Shown here piece after piece: positions 12,011 through 23,046 of a DNA stretch of 64,000 nt (position 1 is its first letter; each line of letters opens with the position of its first letter). Source of the stretch: Lithobates sylvaticus. Taxonomy: Eukaryota; Chordata; Amphibia; Anura; Ranidae. The DNA is taken from the NCBI GenBank assembly GCA_028564925.1, contig CM053029.1, forward strand, positions 295,159,168 to 295,223,167, in the 5' to 3' direction. The position numbers and the translations under genes were made by a program. The notes beneath the pieces were generated by a model. That model saw only the letters and a list, made by a program, of their open reading frames with translations, searched no databases and was not told where the DNA came from.

Positions 12011-12560
12011 GTGAGTGGCACCCATCCCTCAATATCACCACTGCCACTGATCCCCACAGCACCACTACTGCACTGATACCCCCCCCCCCCCAGCACCACT
12101 ACTGCACTGATACCCCCCCCACACCACCACTACTGCACTGATACCCCCCCCCCCCACCACCACTACTGCACTGATACCCCCACACCACCACTACTGCACT
12201 GATACCCCCCCCCACAACACCACTACTGCACTGATACCCCCCACACCACCACTACTGCACTGATACCCCCCACACCACCACTACTGCACTGATACCCCCC
12301 CACACCACCACTACTGCACTGATACCCCCCACACCACCACTACTGCACTGATACCCCCCCCCCCCCACACCACCACTACTTCACTGATCCCCCCACACCA
12401 CTGCTGCCAATGATACACCCCTCCACACCACCACCACTACTGCCACTGATCCCCACACCACCACTACTGCCACTTATTTCCACACCACCACTACTGCCAC
12501 TGATCCCCACACCACCACTACTGCACTGATCCCCCCCCCCCCCCCACACACAACTGCAGA
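12011..12560 (-). repeat. C-rich minisatellite (mirror of 419-1010)
   Basis: Tandem copies of a unit with CACCACTACTGCACTGATAC followed by a C run of 4 to 14; about eighteen units, the last few degenerate. Same repeat as at 419-1010 on the other strand. Confidence 0.95.
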
Positions 12561-12564
12561 ATTT

Positions 12565-12870
12565 TTGAGCCGTCGCCTATGGAGATTTTAAAGGGTAAAA
12601 GTTTGTCGCCATTCCACGAGCGGGCACAATTTTGAAGCGTGACATGTTTGGTATCAATTTACTCGCCGTAACATTATCTTTCACAATATAAAAAAAAAAA
12701 AATGGACTAACTTTACTGTTGTGTTATTTTTTAATTAAAAAAATGATTTTTTTCCCAAAAAAGTGCGCCTGTAAGCCCGATGCGCAAATACGGTGTGACA
12801 GAAAGTATTGCAACGTCCGCCATTTTATTCTCTAGGGTGTTAGAATAAAATATATATATAATGTTTGGGG
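12565..12870 (+). repeat. Frog repeat A (ACTCGCCGTAAC type)
   Basis: Carries GGTATCAATTTACTCGCCGT, AACTTTACTGTTGTG, GCAACGTCCGCCATTTTATT and TCTCTAGGGTGTTAGAATAA. The same chain of motifs occurs in inverse orientation at 17630-17960 and in direct orientation at 57050-57300, so it is a dispersed family. No coding potential. Confidence 0.75.
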
Positions 12871-13689
12871 GTTTCAAGTGAAGGGAAGGAGATGGGCAGG
12901 CAGAGAAAACAAACAGCTCCATTAGCATTGCTGGGTGTCATACCAACTGCCACCACAAAAGGGCGCCATATTCTAGAAGGTACCATAGGACTGCACAAGG
13001 CCGCAAAGCCGCGGCCTCAATTACCGGCCGGCGCGGTCTATCGCGATCGTGCGTGCGCGGGGGGTGCACTATGGAGACAGGATACCCCCAGCTGTGCTGC
13101 CCCGGGTGCCAGGTCACTGATTCTAGTCGCCAATGCGACCTGGCGACCTGGGTTTGTCGAGGACAGACTTATTATAGGTTATTTTTCTACAGAATAAGCC
13201 TCCTGCAGCTGTAGCAGTTAGACAAACCATTTACCACTGGCAGGGTTGCTTGTAATGATCAGCTTCATAGAAAAACTGTTAAAAGTGAGCAAAAAAGATC
13301 TAATAGTCTCTCTAGCTTAAGCAGCACTAAAACATTAGTATCATACAAGAGACAAATAATTAACTAATAGTGGTGTGAATCCAGGTAAGGGATGTTAGTC
13401 CGGAGTGTTTGTATGACAGTTCATATGGAAAACATCAGCTGTTTGAAGATTCAACCATCACCACACCAAGTGATTCGGCTCCCTTAGGAATTGCACTCAC
13501 CGGATTCACAATTGACAAACGCCTTTGTATAGGTTATTCCTTTACGATCACTGCCTAAAGGACATCTGCCCGGATCTCCAAGAATGATCGATCAAAGATT
13601 TCAGACGTTCTGGTTCTATGGTTCGTTCAGGTTAAGCATGCTAAAACCTTTTGATAAGCTTGGGAGTAAGGAAGGAAAATAATCCTCAT
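12871..13689. other. No feature recognised
   Basis: Mixed-composition sequence. A GC-rich block at 12960-13150 looks like part of a further interspersed repeat, but I could not match it to anything else in the window. No coding frame of interest. Confidence 0.4.
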
Positions 13690-13965
13690 AGTGTGAATCT
13701 ATAAAACTTTTATTCATAAAATAGCCTCTTCCCCTATCCCTATGCACTTACAAACATATTTTTAAAAAAAGCATTCAGTATAAAATATTGTACTGTATAA
13801 TCAGTTCCGATGATCGTATCACCCCCTCTCGGGGAGATAAGATCATCCGTGGTGGTTCCCAGGAGGATATCGGAGCCAGTGACAGATGCAGCAAGCCATG
13901 TGGTCACTCCTGGACGTGTTTCGTCATTCCGCCTGTGTCAATAGTCGTGGCCCACACGGCACAGA
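13690..13965 (-). repeat. Penelope-type UTR remnant with degenerate ribozyme core
   Basis: On the minus strand reads GACGAAACACGTCCAGG (about 13910-13926) followed downstream by a tail with TATTTTATGAATAAAAGTTTT at about 13725. GACGAAACACGTC followed by an AT-rich tail is the decayed form of the hammerhead motif carried by many Penelope-like elements; a better preserved example is at 62040. Stem II has been lost here. Confidence 0.4.
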
Positions 13966-14639
13966 CTTGCAACTTTATAGCCTCCCAGTATTGGACATTA
14001 ACCCCTCCCGCACATCGGTACACGATCCTCTGTGGTTCCCACCACGGAGCAATTAGACCCACACTGTACAAACCTTTTGGTGCTCTTCACCAAGGGTCAA
14101 GAGGCGTTCTCGTATTCTGTGGGGATGGTAGCCCCAGGCAACCCCACATCAAGTTCAGCAGAAACCGCCACTCACCCGCAGAATTACCAGAATTTGGTCA
14201 ATGCCCATACATATGAAAGGTTTAACATATTAAATCATGATTAATTGGTGTAATATACTTTGTAAACTTTACACAACAATAATAGCTTAGTGTGTTAACG
14301 GACATCTACACGATAAGAAACTCAATTATTTAACATATATCTGATCGGTAATGTAAACAATTAATTAATCAATGACATTTAATAGCTTTGTATATACACT
14401 GTTTAGTCCTTGGACATCATTATTTCCAATTATATCAAGCAGGTGCTAATGATCATCAATTTCATATGTAGGTTGAAACACAGTCATTAACTGACACAGA
14501 AACAGTTGTGTAGGATACTTTAACTTGGTGAGGAACAGCCAAACTGTGCTAATAATATGAGGTTGTGGAAGACAGCTTCATGTCATAGGTCATCCATCAT
14601 AGCAAGACTAAGCACAGCAACAAGACACAAGGTAGTTAT
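13966..14639. other. No feature recognised
   Basis: AT-rich DNA without convincing coding frames, repeats or terminal inverted repeats that I could see. Confidence 0.4.
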
Positions 14640-15297
14640 ACCGCATCAGTAAGGTCTCTCCCAGGAAAAGATTTCAAAGCAGACTGGGGTTTCAAAATGT
14701 GCTTACTTTCCTTCGACATCAGAAGATGTCAAGCAGTGTCATCAGCACAGAACTGACCAAAAACAGTAGGACCCAGGTACATCCATCAACTATCCGGAGA
14801 AGTCTGGCCAGAAGTGGTCTTCATGGAAGAATTGCGACCAAAAAGCCATACTTACAACATGGAAATAAGGATAAACGACTCAACTATGCACGAAAACATA
14901 AGAACTGGGGTGCAGAAAAATGGCAGCAGGTGCTCTAGACTCTGGACTGATAAGTCAAAATGTTTAATATTTGGCTGTAGCAGGAGTTTGTTTGTCGAAG
15001 GGTTGGAGAGTGGTGCAATGATGAGTAACAGCAGGCAACAGTGAAGCATGGCGGAGGTTCCTTGTAAGTTTGGGGCTGCATTTCTGAAAATGGAGTTGGA
15101 TTAATATTATTTAATTATTATTAATTATTATTATCAAATTAATATTAAATAGAAATGATTTGGATTTCTCTTCTTTTCATTTACTTTCCAGTTTGTTAAT
15201 TGATGAAAATAAACTAACACTTCTATTTCTGAAAGCATTCTTAATTTACAGCATTTTTTTCACACCTGCCTAAAACGTTTGCACAGTACTGTATGTT
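14640..15297 (+). pseudogene. Tc1/mariner transposon fragment, dead
   Basis: The frame around 14699-14938 reads SSSVISTELTK, TIRRSLARSGLHGRIATKKP and HKNWGAEKWQQVL, the second helix-turn-helix and following linker of a Tc1 transposase. The first catalytic Asp region appears as a different, damaged frame (CTGGACTGATAAGTC near 14942). After about 15090 the catalytic core is replaced by AT-rich DNA and the copy ends in TTTGCACAGTACTGTA at 15282-15297, a Tc1-type terminus. It is an older and different Tc1 lineage from the one at 48485-49625. Confidence 0.8.
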
Positions 15298-15704
15298 CCC
15301 AATATGTTATATATATAAAAAAACAAAAGGTGCTCGAATAGTGCAATATCATAAACACTAAGTAATTTTATTAATAAAGAATTATTCACAAAGGTCAACC
15401 TTTAAAAAATACACTGCATCCAAGCAAAAGCTGCTGAGAGAAAAGTATATCCCTCAAACACAGACAGACACTCTCCCTGTAACAGTAGCTCACCACACCA
15501 GCCCCATCCCGCAGGTCAATTACATCCACAAACATGGCTGATTAACCCCTTCCAAACTGGCACAAATACTCATATATAAATGGCCAATGGGAGGCACGCA
15601 CATCCTGGGTGATAAATATATGCAAAAGAAAATATATGCAAAGTACAATCCCATAATGAGTCACGAGGAATCAACTACCCCTATAGATGACATCCATAAA
15701 CATA
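15298..15704. repeat. Unclassified AT-rich repeat-like stretch
   Basis: Contains AGTAATTTTATTAATAAAGAATT, which resembles the 3' tail of the Penelope-type UTRs seen elsewhere here read on the minus strand. Otherwise nothing recognisable. Confidence 0.3.
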
Positions 15705-16106
15705 TGCCCCGTACACACGATTGAAAATTCTGGCAGCAAAAGTCTGATATGAGCTTTTGGTCGGAAATTCTGACCGTGTCTATGCTCCATTAGAATTTTG
15801 CTGGCAGAATTCCCGCTAGCAAAAGATTGAGAGCAGGTTCTCTATTTTTCAGTTGGAAAAAGTTCCGATTGGAAATTCTGATCGTCTGTACCAATTCTGA
15901 CGCGCAAAATTCCTACGCATGCTCGGAAGCATTGAACTTAATTTTCTCGGCACGTTGTAGTGTTTTACGTCACTGCGTTCTTGACGGTCGAAAGTTTAGA
16001 GAACTTTTGTGTGACCGTGTGTATGCAAGCCAAGCTTGAGCGGAATTACATTGGAAAAACCATCCAAGATTTTTCCAACGGAAATTCTGCTCGTGTATAC
16101 GGAGCA
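15705..16106. mobile_element. Harbinger-like MITE (GTACACACG family)
   Basis: Starts TGCCCCGTACACACGA and ends TCGTGTATACGGAGCA, giving inverted termini, followed by TTA (ATA on the left). The interior holds smaller mirrored motifs (AAATTCTGxC) and no coding potential. Members at 20306, 30429, 32761 and 36387 share the terminus. The 3-bp TTA/TAA target duplications of the better copies point to PIF/Harbinger mobilisation. Confidence 0.75.
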
Positions 16107-16232
16107 TTAGTCTCACATATCAGTTTGTAATCCTGCCCCTTGTCTCACATTGCCCATAGAGTGACCACCCTAATACATGTTCAAATTGTACATAAAAAAA
16201 TCATATGACCATAGTAGCATAGGGATTGCAGC

Positions 16233-16572
16233 CAGGGGCGGACTGACAACTCATGGGGCCCCCGGCAATCAGAGATTATGGGGCCACACAGTATACACAC
16301 ACACAGTATACAATCACACAGTATACACATACAGTATACACAGACATGTTTCTATTGGCTGAGAAGGTACTGGAGAGGTGGGGCAGCTATAATCTCTGGA
16401 TTTTCAGACCAAAAGGATGTCGGTAAGAGACATTTCAGAAACAGATGTAAAAAAAAACAGATTTTTACATACTGTCCCTGGTTTTACAGAGGCTGGCAAC
16501 CCTGATGGGGCCCCCTAGTGGCCCGGGGCCCTCGGGCAGTGCCCGAGGGGCCGAATGGTCAGTCCACCCCTG
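16233..16572. mobile_element. hAT MITE with exact 8-bp target duplication
   Basis: Starts CAGGGGCGGACTGAC and ends GTCAGTCCACCCCTG, a nearly perfect 15-bp terminal inverted repeat. It is flanked by the exact 8-bp duplication ATTGCAGC at 16225-16232 and 16573-16580. Such termini and an 8-bp duplication define the hAT superfamily. The centre has a short GTATACACA array. Non-coding, 340 bp, mobilised in trans by an unknown transposase. Confidence 0.95.
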
Positions 16573-16580
16573 ATTGCAGC

Positions 16581-17338
16581 AACTGTGAGCCTTGTAGAGC
16601 AAGAGGATAATACTTCCTAAGACCCGTATGCTGTGTGTTTATTAAGTTCGTAGTTATGGTAAAGATCTATGCCTGAACCTACCCATGTGATGTGATTGAT
16701 GCAAGTTAATTTGCTTTGTACAAGGGGTCTTCAAACATTTTTCACACTTTTTTATATTTAATAGCATTTCAAAAATTGCAGAAACGTTTTGAAGAAACCT
16801 CGTATATGGTTTATTCATATGATTCTGTTTGCTGTGTTTTGTATTATTCATGACATTGATCCAGTTACTCCTTTTATTTTTTGTTTAACTTGAATAAATA
16901 AATATCTTTATGAAAGAAAAAAATCACGACATAAATATATACAATCCATAACTATTGATTTAAATATATTTATAAGAACTATAATGTACCGACATGAATT
17001 TTACCATAAATTTACCATAAATCATGTTTATTCTCATTTTTATTCTCATAAAAATGAGAATGAACATGAAAAATACACAAAAAAATGTAACTTTAATAAA
17101 AATAAAAAACAGATCATGCCCATGACAGTGCAAATAATAAGTTTAGCCTAACATTACTAAATCCCCTAAGGGAGTCCAAATCCAATTAATTAATTAATAT
17201 CTACAGGTAGTGTCAACTCAACTTCATTGTAGTTATTTCCAGTCTGGTGGGTTATAAATTATGTTTTGTTTTAGCAATTCTTGCAGGTAAAAAAGCATTT
17301 CAGGGCCAAAGCTACAGTATTTGACTTTCTAAAATGAC
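16581..17338. other. No feature recognised
   Basis: AT-rich sequence. A short near-palindromic stretch of TTTATTCTCATTTTTATTCTCATAAAAATGAGAATGAA type lies at about 17030-17065. No gene. Confidence 0.4.
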
Positions 17339-17346
17339 CTCTTTTC

Positions 17347-17661
17347 TAGAGCTGCACGATTAATCATTAAAGAATCAAGATTGTAATTCAACCCCCCTCA
17401 CGATCTTGAAACAGGATTTTCTCGATTCAGTGCTGATCTGTTCTCTGCTCACTGCTGACAGCTGTAAAAAAAAGAAAACAGGCAGCTTGCCAAGTTTATC
17501 ACAACATCGCTTAGGCAGAGATAAAGAGAAATTTTGTAACATTTAGTTCCTTTTAGATCAAATGGATGAACTTTGGTCTGTAAATGAGGTCAGTTGCTTA
17601 TAAGTTGCTTATAAGTTAAAATCTGTATTTTTTGCCAGAAAATTACTTTGAACCCCCAAAC

Positions 17662-17744
<83 letters not shown>

Positions 17745-18028
17745 TTTTTTTTTAGCAGAGACCCTAGAGAATAAAACTGCAGTTGTTGCAATATTTGGGC
17801 AGCGGTCTTTCAAACACAATTTTTTGGGAAAAAAATACACTTTAATGAATTAAAAAAAATAAAAATAAACAGTAAAGTTAGCCCAATTTTTTCTTGTTTC
17901 TTGTTAAAAAAAGTTAGCCCATTTTTTTTTGAATAATGTGAAAGATGATGATACGCCATGAGAATCCTAATCTTTATTCCAAGCAAAAAAATTGGGATTC
18001 TCATTTTAGCCAGAGTCGTGCAGCTCTA
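17347..18028. mobile_element. hAT-like non-autonomous element
   Basis: Starts TAGAGCTGCACGATTAATC and ends CAGAGTCGTGCAGCTCTA, with the exact 8-bp duplication CTCTTTTC at 17339-17346 and 18029-18036. The interior contains a copy of frog repeat A on the minus strand (17630-17960) interrupted by an AT microsatellite, which the element therefore either acquired or was invaded by. Non-coding. Confidence 0.85.
17664..17741. repeat. (AT)n microsatellite
   Basis: About 39 uninterrupted AT dinucleotides inside the repeat A copy. The poly-IY open frames crossing it are artefacts. Confidence 0.95.
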
Positions 18029-18096
18029 CTCTTTTCTGAACAAAGGCAAACTGAAATTAACTCTGGGGCATAGCGAGGCTAGGAGTGTCTAATTAA

Positions 18097-20114
18097 AGCC
18101 TCATACACACGATCGGATTGTTGGCCAACATAACCGTGGACTTTTGTCCGAAGGGCGTTGGCCAAAACTTGACTTACATACAAATGGCAAGGAATTGTCA
18201 GCCAACAACACAAACGTACTGATGTACTACATGGTTTTTCAGCTCTTTAGACTCTTTGGGCTCCTTCTGCTAATTTCATGTTAGTAGAAGTTTGGTGAGT
18301 GTTGATTCACGCTTTTCATTTAGCGCTTTTCAGTTTGTTTCTGAGCGTCCGTTTGTCAACCAGGCATGTTGCGGAATTGGAGGAGATAACGTGTTATTTT
18401 GTATCGGCCTTGGAGTTATTGCTTTGACATTATTTTTTTGGTTGAATAATGATTTGATTTGGCATATTTTCTATATTTTTGGATGCATAGAATGCACTTT
18501 TTGGTTAAGTTCTATTGGCAGATAGCATGTCTAATTTTATTTTGTTTTCTTTTTTTAATGCACAATAAAAAAATTGTGCAGAATGATACTTGGCTATGTG
18601 TTTTACTTTAAATGAGAGTTTGGGAGTAGGCAGTTACATTTAAAAAAATATAATGTAAAATTGACAAGGGACACCAACATAGTTGTATCTTTGATCTTAA
18701 AAACTATGGGATAATATTGTTGTGGTAACTTGCGGCAAAAAAAAACATAATAATATTATTCTTGATATCACTAGAAAAAAAAAGCCTTTTGAAAATTTGT
18801 TTGCAATAACTCATCATTATCACCAGCAAAGCAGCTTCATTCGACAGAATGGCACATACAGACAGGAGGGCGTATATATATAAGTCCCTCCTTAATGCCT
18901 GCCGTGCCATCGGGAGCGCGCCGGGAGCGGTGCGCTCCCGCGCCGGTCGGGACCCCCGTGAGGCTGGTTGCGGGTCCCGCGGACATGATCGCCGCGGGGA
19001 CACCCGCGATCGTCTCACGGGAAGGCTGAACGGGGAGATGCGGAAGTACACAGCATCTCCCCGTTCTGCCTAGCAACTAGTGATGCCGATCTCTGCTCCC
19101 TGTGATTGGAGCAGAGATCAGCATTCACTAGCTGACAGCCACGCCCCCCACAGTAAGAAACACACCCCTAGGCATACTTAACCCCTACACTGCCCCCTTG
19201 TGGTTAACCCCTTCACTGCCAGTGTCATTTATACAGGAATTAATGCATTTAAAAAGTATTGATTGCTGTATAAATGACAATGGTCCCAAAAATGTGTCAA
19301 AAATGTCCGATGTGTCTGCCATAATTTTGCAGTCAGAATAAAAATCGCTAATTGCCGCCATTACTAATAAAAAAAAATTATTAATAAAAATGCTATAAAA
19401 CTATCCCCTATCTTGAAAAACGCTATAACTTCTGCGCAAACCAATCAATAATCGCTTATTGCGATTTTTTTTACCAAAAATATGTAGAAGAATACGTATC
19501 GGCCTAAACTGAGGGGAAAAAAAAAGTTTTTTTTATATATTTTTGGGGGCTCTTTTTTGTTTATAGCGCAAAAAATAAAAACCGCAGGGGCGATCAAATA
19601 CCACCAAAAGAAAGCTCTATTTGTGGGAAAAAAAGGACGTCAATTTTGTTTGTGAGCCACGACGCACGACCGCGCAATTGTCAGTTAAAGCGACGCAGTG
19701 CCGAATCGCAAAAAGGGGCCTGGTCCTTTGGCTGCAAATTGGTCCGGTCTGAAAGTGGTTAAAGAAGAAGGGAATTGTGCGCTGCATTTCGAGATTTCAT
19801 AATTTGCCACGTCACGGATATTAATTCTCCATTACGAACGCTAGTTTACAAGACCGACCGCTTCTGGCTTGTCCTTGCTTCCGAGCATGCGTGTTTGTAC
19901 TTTGGACTTTTGTCCGACGGACTTGTGTACACACGCTCGGAAAGTCTGACAACACACATTTGTCCGTGAAAATTTTTAAACCCTGCTATCCAACATTTGT
20001 CCACGGAAAATCTGACAACAATTGTCCGATGGAGCATACACACGGTCGGATTTTCCGCCAAAAGCCTGTCATCACACATTTCCTGTCAGAAAATCTGATT
20101 GCGGGTACGAGGCT
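18097..20114. mobile_element. Harbinger-like element interrupted by a frog repeat
   Basis: Termini AGCCTCATACACACGATCGGA and ...GGGTACGAGGCT are flanked on both sides by TAA (18094-18096, 20115-20117). The interior shares GGCTCCTTCTGCTAATTT, GTTAGTAGAAGTTTGGTGAG and CACCAGCAAAGCAGCTTCAT with the element at 36387-37672, so the two are copies of one family of about 1.0-1.1 kb without their insertions. A separate repeat occupies 18848-19760. Non-coding. Confidence 0.8.
18848..19760 (+). repeat. Frog repeat B nested in the Harbinger-like element
   Basis: GC-rich head (CGGGAGCGGTGCGCTCCCG, GGGGAGATGCGG...) followed by an AT-rich tail with TCGCTAATTGCCGCCATTAC, ACGCTATAACTTCTGCGCAA, CAATAATCGCTTATTGCGAT and ACCACCAAAAGAAAGCTCTA, ending in AAAGTGGTTAA. 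The tail motif ACCACCAAAAGAAAGCTC also closes the repeats at 33411-35498 and 59881-60600, so these families share an end. The host element resumes immediately after. Confidence 0.75.
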
Positions 20115-20305
20115 TAAGGCTGTACTACAAGTATACAAAAAGAAGGGGGCACATAAAAGTAGTTTCATTAGATCGTTATCTTTGGTGTCATTAGAATTAT
20201 AATTTTACTGTAGTAAATTCCCCTTTAAAAAGCAAGACATTTATTGTACCCACAGACTGGTCTGGTTGTGAGGAATGCAGTAAATATTTTTTTCTTTTAC
20301 TGTTA

Positions 20306-20628
20306 TGCTGCGTACAAACGAGCGGAATATCCGTCGGAAAAATCTTGGATGTTTTTTCTGATGGAATTCCGCTTAAGCTGGGCTTGCATACACACAGTCA
20401 CACAAGTTTGCTGAACTTTCGATCGCCGAGAATGGGGTGACGTACAACACTACGACAAACAGAGAAAATTAAGTTCAATGCTTCCAAGCATACGTAGGAA
20501 TTTTGCGCGTCGGAATTGGTACAGACGATAGGAACTTTTTCCAACTGAAAAATAGAGAACCTGCTCTCAATCTTTTGCTGGCAGGAATTCGGACAGCAAA
20601 AGTCCGATGGAGCATACGCACAGATTCA
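20306..20628. mobile_element. Harbinger-like MITE, 3' end truncated
   Basis: Starts TGCTGCGTACAAACGAGCGG after TTA (20303-20305) and shares ATCTTGGATGTTTT, GCTTGCATACACAC and AGAACCTGCTCTCAATCTTT with the MITEs at 15705 and 32761. The far terminus is missing; a Penelope-type UTR begins at about 20629. Confidence 0.75.
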
Positions 20629-21260
20629 TCTTCCTCAAATTCTTTATTTAGAAATATAAGTATCCAACAAACCGTATCCAGGCCAGTGGTAATATCATAC
20701 AATGAGCAGATACAATATGGTCATGTGCCCAATGATTAAGTCACTTTGACGAAACATGTCTAGGCATGGTTACATGGCAACTGTGAGGAGCATTTAACAT
20801 TCAACATTCCAGTTACTGGGTGTGCTGTGCCGTTTGAAGTGAAAAAGAGTGAAGTGAAAGAAAAAGGAGACAGCGCGGAGGGTGAGACGTATTGGCATTT
20901 ACGCCGGGTCCGCCGAGACCATAATATATCGGGTCACCACTGCTGGGTCATTGCTTCTTGTTGAAAAGTGCCTTGATTTTATATGAAGGATGTGAGTACA
21001 ATAGTTGAAGATTTGTGTGTGCTTTTTAAATAAATGGTTTACTCTACTTCACTATTGGAAGCATCTCTATTTTCCTTATATGCGGAGTGCAAGTATCTAA
21101 CATTCTGTCTGGATCCATCTGTTTCCCATGTGGGGCTATTAAGCAAGTTGGCCCAGCATGAGAGTGCAAGGCATATACTGCTGGTGAGTGTTTTCTTAAG
21201 GGTGCGGCAGCACTGAACACAGGTGGTGTGGTGGAAGATTGTTTTTTAAGTCACTTCAAG
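20629..21260 (+). repeat. Penelope-type UTR remnant
   Basis: Contains TTTGACGAAACATGTCTAGG (about 20747-20766), a decayed hammerhead core without stem II, and ends with an AT-rich tail (TTTTTAAATAAATGG) near 21035 followed by an unassigned continuation. No RT sequence attached. Confidence 0.4.
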
Positions 21261-21273
21261 GATTCTGTTTAAA

Positions 21274-21470
21274 GCTGGCCATACACGGGTCGAATTTCGA
21301 AAGATCTTTCTTTCGAAAATCTTATCCAAGAATTTTCGTATGAATTTCGCACCATTAGTGGGCTGAAGCAACGGCCGATTTTCGTGCGGCCATCGAATTT
21401 AAAAAATCCGATATGTTGGAAAAATTTTTAAAAAACGAACGATTTTCGAACCATTAAGACAAGATTCAAG
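21274..21470. mobile_element. MITE fragment (GCTGGCCATACACGGG type)
   Basis: Begins AAAGCTGGCCATACACGGGTCG and continues with mirrored TTTCGAAAGATC and GATTTTCGAACC motifs. This terminus type is common on frog DNA transposons. Only the left side is convincing. Confidence 0.5.
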
Positions 21471-22150
21471 ATTTCACTTTCTCTTTTTTCCACGATTTTT
21501 TTTTAAAAGATTTTTTACTTTTTTTTTTTTGTTTTTTACTTTTTTGTTCACTCTTTTTTTCACTTCTTGAAACACCATCACTTTAATTAACAGTTTATGG
21601 ACTTTGGTTTGGATTTGGACACTTGTAAGGAATATTGTTAATCACATTTCACTTTATTTTTAATTTTGTGTACATAGGTGATTAATTGTGTTGTTAATAT
21701 TTTTTTAGCACTGTTTACACAGGTTGATTATTTTCAAGTATTGTTTACACAGGTTAAATATTTAGAGAAGGTGTATTGTATGGGAACAGCTACAGACTAA
21801 ACGTTAGTATTACAAACAATTAAGTTTTTTGTCATTTTTACTATTGATGGATTATTACATTTTATTTTTTGCTTTCAGCTGTAGTTCAGCTTTAAGATTT
21901 AAAGTGTCAGTTATGACAAGATAGAGTAAACTCAATATAAAATACACTAAGGCAAGTATAAATTTAAGAAATGTAGCTCTTAACCCCAAAGGTGCTGCCA
22001 AGAATTGACCCAGATCTCCCTTGCTAGAGAACACCACAGGTGATACCCTCTAGCAAATGTATCTCAATCACATCTCCTTTAGGCCCTTAGCCAAGCACAT
22101 GCTGAGGCCCAAACAGCAACTCCAGACATCTAGAGACATGGAAGTAACGT
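21471..22150. other. No feature recognised
   Basis: T-rich and AT-rich sequence with long T runs near 21490-21560. No gene or recognisable repeat. Confidence 0.4.
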
Positions 22151-22154
22151 CAAT

Positions 22155-22400
22155 GGATACGTCCAACATGTTGTGTCACAGGTCACACGACTTCCTCAGG
22201 GTTCCTCATGACCAGTGGCGCAAGTGACGCAACGTGTCGGTCGGAGCCAGTGCCGTCACTTCTGTGTGTCTCCGAGACCTGAAAATCGCAGAGGGAGGGA
22301 TCGCTGTAGTTTTTTTATATTCTTTTATACCCTATAAATTGCAGGTGAGTGCACTATATATTGTTTAATAAATTATCTTATGCAAATATATTGTGCTATG
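22155..22400. repeat. Penelope-type UTR with ribozyme-like cores on both strands
   Basis: On the minus strand, CCTGAGGAAGTCGTGTGACC followed by ACACAACATGTTGG (about 22160-22200) mimics a hammerhead core (CUGAGGA, stem II, AAC, UUGG). On the plus strand, AGTGACGCAACGTGTCGG (about 22222-22240) is a second decayed core followed by a tail with GTTTAATAAATTATC. Both are degenerate and probably inactive. Confidence 0.35.
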
Positions 22401-23003
22401 AGCGACTCTTGTTTATATTTTCGAGCCATCTGCATGGATTAAAGGAGACAAACACATTATTAAGTTGACACTATGAACTGCATGGTGGATGTATAAAACC
22501 AGTTTTAATCTGCGTTTACTGAACTTTATGGTCAAAGTTTAAGGTGAGTGAGCACTGCACCTAGAGGTGAATGGTGACTGAAGCTAATTTTTGGATATTC
22601 ACTTTAATTCTTTTTACTTGAAGTGTGGATTCATTGATTCATGGATGAATTTTGCATTTAAAGTTTTTTAAATGTTTATTTAATATTAATTGGTGTTATT
22701 ATATGATTTAGTAAGGTTGATATATTTATCATGTTGAATCATATATTATTATGCATAGTTAGAGGAACAACGCACCATCTTTTAATTTTTAATTTTGTTT
22801 AATATGGTCACAGAGAAATGTTAGATTCAATGATATGCTTTGTGCCTGGATTGAGTACATAAAGTTTGTATATTTTGTATATTTTCTTTATTTGTTCTTA
22901 ATAAAACTCTTTAAAACTCATTATGCTACATGTTCACTTTCCTCCTTTGCATCTTTGTGACGGCCCATTGAGGAGAGAAAAAAATCACTGCATTGACAGC
23001 AGT
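22401..23003. other. No feature recognised
   Basis: AT-rich. An AATAAAACTCTTTAAAACTC stretch at about 22899-22918 looks like a retroelement 3' tail. No coding frame of note. Confidence 0.35.
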
Positions 23004-23035
23004 TTTGTTCAATATTCTATAGAATATTGAACAAA
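23004..23035. repeat. Perfect 32-bp palindrome
   Basis: TTTGTTCAATATTCTA is followed directly by its exact reverse complement, centred between 23019 and 23020. No spacer. Confidence 0.95.
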
Positions 23036-23046
23036 CAGCATTTCTG

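Noticed and set aside
17632-17853. Poly-Ile-Tyr frame
   Set aside because: Pure AT microsatellite.
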